Below, in pieces: positions 26,501 to 37,700 of a stretch of 64,000 nucleotides of DNA. Under the pieces are notes generated by a model. The model saw only the letters and a program-made list of their open reading frames with translations. It made no database searches and was not told the origin of the DNA. Origin of the DNA: Chrysomallon squamiferum (taxonomy: Eukaryota > Mollusca > Gastropoda > Neomphalida > Peltospiridae); NCBI GenBank assembly GCA_012295275.1, contig CM022676.1, positions 11,190,344 through 11,254,343 of the forward strand, given 5' to 3'. The stretch's first letter is position 1, and every line of letters begins with the position of its first letter. The position numbers were made by a program, and so were the translations under genes.

Positions 26501-29500
26501 AACATATTGCACCAACAGACTCACTCTTTTTCTTAAACTGCTGTAAACATTGTCTTCACTCTCAGCATAAGTGATAGATCTCTTTTTCTTGCTTGCTCGA
26601 AATATGCATTTTCTCCTGTCTGGACTTTCTACTGTCGCAGGCTGATTTGCTTGACAGAACTCACGTTCTGCAGTTGCTCCACAGATTGCTTGATTACATG
26701 GCACATATTTGCATGTGATCTCAAGAGGACAGTAACAGAGGAATGAAATGTCTATCCACTTTTCGAGCTTCGCAAAATTTCTGCTCACAAAAAGACTATC
26801 TGAATCTGGCACTCTGTTAAAATATTAGACTGTTTTATTTGTCTGACATATACAACATGTTAACAATTGAATATAATAATAAATATAATAATAATAATAA
26901 TAACAATAATATAATTGTATTAAGAATAATACAACTACTAATATTATTAATACAGCTGTAAGTACTAATATAGCTTTTTGATATTTTTACTTATTTATTT
27001 TTTATTTATTGTTTATTGCCTATATATTTATTTATTTATTTATGTGTTTACTTCCAAGATTCTATGAAACGCTTTTCATCTGTTCCAGTTTTACCATTAC
27101 GGGGAATCAGTGCCCCTGTTCCAAGTTCTGCACACAGACCTCTAGAAGCTTTAAAGTCCAGAAGTGAGGGGTAAATGAAAACATTTATCACTTTCAATTT
27201 CATGTCAAGTTTTATCTCAATTCTTGTCCCTGTAGGAAGGTATACCTGGAAGCAAAAAATAATAACATCAAAAAAAAAAAAATGAAAAAAAAAAACGAAA
27301 AAAATATAAACATATTTAAAAGTAAATTAATTTGTATTACAATTACAAAGACAAACATAAAACGATAGGACACTGGGAATCTCTTTCTGTACTATTATTA
27401 TGTAAGGTAACCATACCTGATAATCAGTTTCAGATTTTCGACGAACATCTAACACATCGATGCTATCATCACATAACAGGTAACCAATTTTGTATCTATA
27501 CTGACACATGTCAACTCGAAATATGTTTCTACCTGACCTGACAGCCACAGCACAGACACAGGAAACAGCATTACCACAGTGAAAGGTTTCAATTTGAACC
27601 TGAAATAATTATTAATTTCTTCAATATATTTCATTAGTAAACTGTATGTGTATTTCAGTGTACATGTATACACTGTAGAAGTGTGTGTATTTCACAGTAT
27701 ACATGTATACAGTATAGCTACATGTGTGTCTCAGTGTACATGTATACACTGTAGAAGTGTGTGTATTTCACAGTATACATGTATATAGTGTAACTGTATG
27801 TGTGTGTCTTAGTGTACATACATACAGTGTAGAAGTGTGTGTATTTCACAGTATACATGTATACAGTGTAACTGTATGTGTGTGTATTTCACAGTATACA
27901 TGTATACAGTGTAACTGTATGTGTGTGTCTCAGTGTACATGTATACACTGTAGAAGTGTGTGTATTTCACAGTATACATGTATGTGTGTGTCTTAGTGTA
28001 CATGTATACACTGTAGAAGTGCATGTATTTCACAGTATACATGTATATAGTGTAACTGTATGTGTGTGTCTTAGTGTACATGCATACAGTGTAGAAGTGC
28101 ATGTATTTCACAGTATACATGTATACAGTGTAACTGTATGTGTGTGTCTCAGTGTACATGCATACACTGTAGAAGTGTGTATTTCACAGTATACATGTAT
28201 ACAGTGTAACTGTATGTGTGTGTCTCAGTGTACATGCATACAGTGTAGAAGTGTGTGTATTTCACAGTGTACATGTATACACTGTAAAAGTGCATGTATT
28301 TCACAGTATACATGTATACAGTGTAGTTGTATGTGTGTATCTCAGTGTACATGTATACACTGTAGAAGTGCATGTATTTCACAGTATACATGTATACAGT
28401 GTAGTTGTATGTGTGTATCTGTGTACATGTATACACTGTAAAAGTGCATGTATTTCACAGTATACATGTATACAGTGTAGTTGTATGTGTGTATCTCAGT
28501 GTACATGTATACAGTGTAGAAGTGCATGTATTTCACAGTATACATGTATACAGTGTAGTTGTATGTGTGTGTCTTAGTGTACATGTATACAGTGTAGAAG
28601 TGCATGTATTTCACAGTATACATGTATACAGTGTAACTGTATGTGTGTGTCTTAGTGTACATGTATACAGTGTAGAAGTGCATGTATTTCACAGTATACA
28701 TGTATATAGTGTAACTTATGTGTGTGTCTTAGTGTACATGTATACACTGTAGCTGTATCTGTGTGTATGTTATTAGTCTCTTACATTGTAAAATTGCTGT
28801 ATCTGGTGGTTGCTGCCAAACATATTGCTGACAATATCACTAACATCATTATTGGGATACCTCTAATTATAATGTAATGACTCATGAAAGAGTTTGATTA
28901 TAAATGATATTTTGGTTTCTGGACCAATGATTACCATACAGCCCATTTCTTAAAATTCATATACCAAATTGGTGACACAATATTTTTGTAAGGTTACCAG
29001 TTCCAAAATATTCTTACTCTTAGGCTGATGCTTAAAAGTGAATCTACCTTCAAAACTTCATATTGTCCAAATCTGATTTTGATGGTGGCCATTTTCAAAG
29101 ACTTTTCCAAATTCTTTTGCTGGAAAATGCACTGATGTCATTTCTAAGAGACCTCCAATCAGACAGATATCAGAATTTGATTGTTTATTATCCTTTGGTC
29201 TGGGATCAATTATTTCTATGCCTAAGCTGTATTATAGAACACTTATTCCTTTCAAAAGACTATGACTGATTAGTGATACAAATATCTGGGAGTAGTGTCA
29301 GTACTAAAATATTCCTAGAATTGTATCTCAATAACTACTGTGAGACCATCTCGTATCTTCTTTTGAAAATTAGATCAAAATACAAGCTTAATAAAAATCA
29401 TTCAACAAAAGCATGATTTAAAAAAAACCACAATAGTAATAATTTTAGAATCTCCAGGTAAGTATCATGTAAGAGATAATTGATTACATGCATTTGTGAA

Positions 29501-30568
29501 TATGTATACACTGTATTAGTGGATATGTGTGTCAGAATGTATGGTTGTGTATATGTTCCAAAATTTTACCTCTGTGGGATAACCTCTTACTGTGTACAAT
29601 ACATATACATCCAGATCCATGAAATCAATAGAACTGAAACAAAATATTTACTTGGCTATATTACAACAGAAGAAAGTATTTTACTACTGTGCTTTTGTAG
29701 CTACTGTTAGTCATGTTGCTGCTTCTGAAACTACCTGTCATAATATAACTGATATTATATTTATTGCTGATACTACAGTTATTATCACTGATATTCATCA
29801 TCATAATTATATTATTATTAGCAGTAGTAGTAGTAGTAATTATTATTATTATTATTACTTTTATTATTATTATTATTATTTGGCTGTATTCATGTTTATG
29901 TGTTGAAAATACAGTGAACAAAAATGGTGTATGAATGAGTATGTGTGCATGTGTATGTTTTTGCATGTGCATGTGCATGTGTGTGTAACAGACAAAGGAA
30001 CATACCCTTTTCTGCTGAAGACAATAAGATGTGGATCACCTGTTGATGAACACACTTGACCTTTGAGCAATGATAAATCTCTTGCAATCTGAATCTGACA
30101 ACAATAAATAAATAACAAACAAATAAATAACTAAATATTACTGTTGCAGGCCTGTACAAAAGTAAAACTGCATAACCTAAAAAGAGGTTAAGTAAAAAGT
30201 GTATGTATATAAACATTTAAGCGATGTTGCTTAGGACAATGATGTAACATCTAGATGTTTAGCCACCATGCAAAACATTTACTTTCCAGAAACATTTCTT
30301 CTGTAATCAGCCTCAGTTTTCTGAATGACGCTTGTTAATCCAAGTGGCTATAATCATAATGCCTACAAACAAGCAGTGGGAATGCACCTGCTTCGTAAGA
30401 TATTTATACAAAGTTCAATGGTTATGTTACATGCTACAGAAAAGCACATGGAACAGAAATATGTTGGTACATTACCAATACTGCTACTGCTGCTACTACT
30501 ACTAATATCACTAATACCGCTACTACCACCTCTAGCATTACTACTACTGCTAGTACTGCTAAAGACGA

Positions 30569-30605
<37 letters not shown>

Positions 30606-31724
30606 GTGAGGTTATAAATGTCTATTAGTGAATACATATGCTAAAAACACATGCCTACTGTATATATTTACATTTATACATTACTATTAAGTATATCTGC
30701 AAGCTGTATGTGCAGTAAGTAAAAACATAACAGCCAGTTAGCCAAACTTACTTTGAAACGACCAGTGGTTGTATAATTAGCCTAGATCCGGAAAACAGTA
30801 AATGTGTATAAATACATAATAACAATATAAATTCAACCTTACTCTGACACGACCAATGGTTGTATAATTAGCCCAGAACTTGTGACCAAGAAACCTCTCA
30901 TCAGTGTTAAAGACAAGTTCTGTGAGTGTGACAATTTTGCCGTTTGTTTTCACCATTGAGCTTCCTGTTACAGTCAAATACTGTTCTTTGTCCCAGTCTT
31001 CGGCTGCCACCAAAATACCACACTTAGTTTCCACCAGTGCACGTTGTTTACAGGGTCCACCAGAGGTTGTGTAGACAAAAATGGGCAGACTACAAAATTT
31101 CTTTTCAGACAGAGAACAACCAAGTGGGGCTGTCAGCTGTAATGGAACCTTCAGTTTTTCATTCTGCTCAATTAGAAACGACTGTTTTGGCAGCTGAAAA
31201 ACAAAACTGATATCTGTAGATATCCCTTAGTTAATCTAGTTCTGCTTTGCATGATATTGGCTTAACTTGATAATATTAGTGCAACCACTGTTAATGTTCA
31301 CAGTAAATATTTCAATTTCCTGCATCAAAGCGAACATCAGCAAGCAATCAAATTTAGCCACTAACAAGGTCAATGAACATGCATGGCAGCAGGATTGCCA
31401 TTTAGCAGTTTTTGTCACTATTAAAGAGTTTGATGAAATGTTTTGTGATATTCAACCAAAAAATTATTGAAGTGGATCCAGATCTGAATCAAAGCAGTCA
31501 TAATTTAGAGAAATAGACTGAATCCTGCAACAGAATTTAACAACAGAGAAACTACTCTTGGTACATTTTTATTTAAAATCATATTCATTGCTGAAATAGT
31601 GTTTTGTATTTAATAAACATTTAAATATATTCCTTTTTTATTTTCCTTACAAGATACACTTATTAAGTATGTAAAAGACTGTTGAAGTTTAATTTCTGAA
31701 TATAAACATTCATTCACACATACA

Positions 31725-31755
<31 letters not shown>

Positions 31756-34700
31756 TTAGCATTTTATCATTCAGTTATCAAATTAATAGCACTTTGCCAC
31801 TTACTTCACTGAATTATTATTATGAAAGAATATTGCCAATAATATTACTGCCTAGCATATAAATGGTGATTGCTGACAAATATAAATATTTAATAGTATA
31901 TAGCAATTACTGCCTAGAATATAAATATAACAACATATTGTTGATTGCTAAGCATTATTTAAAATGAGAAAACACTGCCCAGTAAATGAATCGGAAAAAA
32001 ATCTCACCTTTATTCCAATAAATTTCCTGTCACTAATAACCTGAATGCTGAGTGCAGAAGCCGTCTGGAATCTAGCTCTTAATATACAATGAATCTGAAA
32101 ACATTTTACATAATGTGTTAACACATCTTACTAAATACAGCATTTTAATATAATGTATTAACACATCTTACTACAGCATTTTAATATAATGTGTTAACAC
32201 ATCTTACTAAATACAGCATTTTAATATAATGTATTAACACACCTTACCAAATACACTATTTCAATATAATTTATTAACACATCTTACCAAATACACCATT
32301 TTAATATAATGTATTAACACACCTTACTAAATACAGCATTTTAATATAATGTATTAACACATCTTACTAAATACAGCATTTTAATATAGTGTATTAACAC
32401 ACCTTACCAAATACACCATTTTAATATAATGTATTGACACACCTTACTAAATACACCATTTTCAATATAATATAAACATCTCTATTAAAAAAAAAGTATT
32501 TTAACATACTGTATTAATAAATGAATCTTTGAAAGTAAAATGTCTACATATAAAAAAAAAGTATTTTAACATACTCTATTAATAAATAAATTTTTGAAAA
32601 TAAAATGTCTACATATAGTGCATTATAAAAATACTGTCCTAGATAAAAAAAAATTCAACATATCTAGAAACATCTCTTCTAAAAGAAATGTAATAGATAA
32701 GAAAAGTATCTCTCTAAACAAAACATTTTGACTTAATTTTAACATTTGTGACAAACCTATGGTTCTAACTGAAACACTTTAAGGAGCAACAATCAAGGCA
32801 TATTTATTATATGTTTCAACTGAATAGCATCCATATAAAGTTACTTAAGCAATTATCATCCTGTTAATTTACAGCAAGTGCTTTTCTCAAATGGCCAATG
32901 AATTACTGGATTAATTTCAAGCCTGTTACACAGGGTATTTACCCTTTCAACAGAGTAATGCTGACTGCAGGCAATTCTAATTAAAATTGTCCAAGAAATT
33001 ATAAATACACTATGTTGATAAGAAGGTTTCCAAGACTGTTGCTCATTAAAACAATTAAAACTCAATAAATGTGCCATTCTACATAAAGTAATATGATGTA
33101 ATGTAATATGATGTTCCTGACAGATTTAAGACTTGCGTTAGAGAGATATATATGAGTCTGTGCTTGTAGGAGAAACCACAATAAATTAAAATGATAGAAA
33201 AGCAGAGAGTGAAAGAAGAATATATAGACTAGAAGACATATTGATTCAAACAGAAAAGAAAAACAAAAATTAGAAGAAGAAAAAAGAAAAGAAAAGAAAT
33301 TAAATTAAAGCAAATGTCCAATGTTAACACACAAAGAATCCAACAGTCTTTTGTCCTAATTCAATGAGATTATCTTCTTTGATGGCTGTGTCATGAAGGA
33401 ATTGGTCACTGTCCCTCAATGGCTTTGATTTATAGTAGAAATCACCATTAATGTACCAGAAAGCTTGGTAGTACAGATTTGCTAAAAGAGTCATTTTGCA
33501 AAGAAAACGATAAGCCTGTTTTGAATTGTGTTCTTCAAGTGTCGTTATTACAACAGGTTTTCCACTTATAGATGGAGCATCTGAAATAACAGTTGTTACT
33601 CTTATTGTATGAATATAAACACACATATACATGCATGCATTTTCTACATAATACACCATGTACACATGTGTTTATGTGTAAATAAAAGTACATATGTAGG
33701 ATGTATGCCTTTTTGAATGAGCATTCTGTTGTCTTATGTACATCTGATTAGACTACACACAGATGTATTAGGACAATAAGAACCTCTCAAATGCCAGAAG
33801 CTGATGAAAAGACGGCATCCACTCACCAACTTTCCAGACAATACCACCGAACTACCACGTACACTTTTAAGGTTAAACCAGCCACTGATAGGTGTGTATG
33901 TAGGAATGAATATTCTGTTGTCTTATGTACATCTAATTAGACCACAGATTCCCAACTGTTTTAGTATCATAACATCCTTGGGGGGTCTAACTTAATTTTG
34001 CAGTACTGAAGTTTAAAAATTTGTTATTTTGTTTTTCATCTTTTAAATGAAACAGGTTCTTAATCACTGTCCTGCAGCATTGTCAGTTCTATAACCAACT
34101 GTAAATAATTAAAAACTAAAGCATTTTTACTGGATTTCTAGGAAATTAATGTAAGACTTGTGAATCATGATTAGTGCAAAGCAGTTTGATGTCCAATCTG
34201 GTGAATGACATACTAACACACATAAAATCTAGCAATTTACTTTTCTTTTTTTTTTTACCCTACCCCATTTTTTTTTCATTAATTTGTTCTTTCCATGTAG
34301 CACAATGTACTTTAAAATTGCCTACTGAAACAAAGATTAAGTTGTCCTTTCTTTTAAAAAGTGAGAGTGTAACTTCAAGGCCACTGCAAAAATAATCTTG
34401 TTGGACAGGTCTACTAGTCATTTTCTTGTCAGCTATCTGAGTAATAGAGAAACAGCATTTGAATCTCATGTTAATAAGCTGTTAAGCTTTATTTGTTATA
34501 ATCTGTATGAAATGTTGCAGTAGCCCTGGCTGTCCTCGGCACACTGGCTGGGAATCTATGGATTAGACTCTGCACCTTGATAATAATCAGCAAAACTGAC
34601 ATAGGAGGATAAAATCCAGTCACAACCTCACAAATGTTAGATACCACAATATATGTTTTGTGAAGGTACATACTTATGTCTGTCATTGTGTATAATTAAA

Positions 34701-37700
34701 ATGTATGAGTGTTTATGTTTGTACTTATGTGTACATATATATGCAAGTGTGAATACATGAATATATGTGAAAGTATTTAATTACATATGCATTAGTAATC
34801 TTACCAGCTTTGAGGGTTGATTCTGAAAAATGAAAAATATATAAAAATATATATAAATAATTTTTCTGCTTTTTATTTTATCAGATTATCTAACATTTTT
34901 ATCATATAACATGTCACAAATCATTTTATTTATAAGAAATTGAAGCACATAAATTAACTGGTTCCATCAGTGTACCAAGTTTGAAGTATTTCAATACATT
35001 CTTCAAATGTTTATATGCAGATAGCAAACTGTCTGAATTAACAGAAATATGAGGCATGTTTCTCAATTCCGTGTTTCTGTCTCTAAGATTTTGAAGCTGT
35101 TATACACTAAAAAATATTTTATGTTTAACACATACAACCACACACACTGAAATCTAAATACATGGTGAAAAAAAACATGCACAGATACTCATATATTGCA
35201 AAACATTTACATACATACAATATACTGAATTCTAGAGAAAAAAAACCCTAAAGAACAGCATAAAGAAGAGAAAATGAGACAGAGAGTTCAAGAGATAAGC
35301 AAAGGGACAGATAATGTGAGAGAACTGTCAGAGAAATATATATATATATAGGTAATGGCATCCACACAGAACAAGGCCTGAATTAGTTGAAAATATTTTC
35401 TTTTCTCAGCTTGCCACATATATACTTTTGTTGAAAGGAGCATGCAATGTGTATGACATTAAACAGCAGCATTTCTTCTTTCCAATGCTCTGATTCAGCA
35501 TGCACTGCACATTTGAAACTACACCTAGTTTCATTTCTGCTGTGCCCTATTTTCATCATTCAGACAAGAAAGTTCATAGACTCATCTGAAAGTGCATGGA
35601 TTTCCCTTCAAAACAATGCAGATTCTTGTTTCAGAACAATTTCTGCTCCAGATGTTAAAAAAAAACTTTTTTTGTTGTTGTTCAAGACATTAATATTATC
35701 AGTATTAAGGGAGGTAATTTATGATCTTAGTGTTGCAGTTTTAAAGCAGTTTCAGTTTGACTCTAACATTTGTTTGGTTTTGGCTACATTTTAATTTATG
35801 TTGATGAATAATTGCATTCATTTTTATAAAAGCTTTTCTTCTAGAATAAACTGGCACCTATTGAAAGTTATATGATGTAAACATCAAATGGTTGCATGCC
35901 AAAACTGGATAATGCTCAAGAACTTAATTCCCTTCAAAAATACAAACTGAAATATACTTTGTCAGAATTGTCTCTTGTCATGCAGGTAAGCTGAACTCAG
36001 TTACTTGACCATACCCAGTCAACCAACCTATTATAATTAGGCATTTTATTGTATTTTAAGGTTTTGAGAGAAAGCAGACAAAATTGTTCATATTTCCAGG
36101 AATATTTTTTGTTGACGACTTTGTTATATGATTAAATTTTGGGTGCAAGTACATAATATATAAAGATATATACAATAATTTATCATATCCATTTTAAGCT
36201 TAAAAGAAGTGTGTTTACTGTCAACATCTAATCAACTTCCACATGACTAGCTAGTATTAGGCAACTATCTCTATAGTACTCTTTTGTAGACTCAGTCTGT
36301 ATCAAATAATGAATGGCATAAAAAGGAGATTTGACTTTATTGTCATCAAAAAATTTCCATCATGCTTGCAGAAAACAAAGAGGTCTATTAATGATCTTTA
36401 CACCTGTCTCCTTGTGGCTGAAAGCAATGAAGCTGGAAAATTGGCAGCATTGTTTTTAACATGATAGTTTTGTTCATGATTTATTTAGTCAGTCCCTTGT
36501 ATTTATAAATCTGTGCAAAATATTTTTTTTTTCCACCATAGTCATGTGATCATTGGACAAAATTGTGTCAAAATGTAACAGTATTACCAAAAAATTAAAA
36601 ATAAAGGCAACTTCACCATGAATTAAACTGGCAATTATTTCAAGCATGAACCCTGCATCTATCCATCTATCTCTCTATCTGTCTATCTATATATGACTTA
36701 ATTTTACTCTTTAAAATATTAGACATCATTAAGAGAATCATGTTAAATATATCTTAATAATTTTATTCATTTAACATAAGACAAATAATAACAATTTGAA
36801 CAACAAAGCAATATGTAGAAAAAAGAGAAAAATAAGGGTGCAAGAGAAATATGAAGAGAAAGAGAAAGTGTTTAATTTAACATGAGACATACCAATGCAA
36901 TAGGCCGATTGATAATATGTTTTTTCAGATTAAATACAAGAAAGGTGTCACAGTACATAGCCTGAATACTGAAGGGGTGGAAACAGTCACTAGTACCATA
37001 AACTGTACACATCTTTATAACAAGTCTGGGATGTTCCTTTGTTGGCAAACCTGTCAAATATACTCATCATACAATTTCCACAGTGATAACAAATTTAGAT
37101 AACTGTAATCATTGTAAAAAATCTAACTACATAAGTAAAAGAAACAAAGAAACAAAGACAAAAGAAAACTGAAATCAAATCAACAAATAAATAATCAACG
37201 GGACTATTTACATATATTTATACATGCCTGTAGCTGAATTAATCTTGAATAGAGGTTGTAAAATACTTTTGTGTAACTACCTAAACATTTTGTCAAATTA
37301 TAATCTAATCAAGCTACACACTTGCAGACACACACATACATACTGAAGCAAAATGTGAGTCCCAACTGTTTACTATATGAATGTGTAGTAGTTTGTGTGT
37401 GTATTTCGAACCTTGAGATTAAAATAAACAGCATCTTCTTGAACATCATGTGGTCCCATCATGTGTGTGTGTGTGTGTTTTTTTTTTTTTGTTGGCTCTA
37501 TTATTGTTTTGTTGTTTTACTACACACTATAGGCTGTACTTTTAAATTATTTTAGTTAAGGAATTTATTTCACTTTTGTGATACTGATAGCTTTAAATGA
37601 ATACAATACGCTTTTAACAGAAAATATATGTTACCTCAAACAATGACATTTTTCAATCACCTTTTGTGTTTAATTATCTTGAATGTAACAAAATCTCAAA

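Noticed and set aside
27724..28752. Tyr/Cys/Val-rich ORFs on both strands
   Set aside because: Translation of the palindromic minisatellite; repeated units only.
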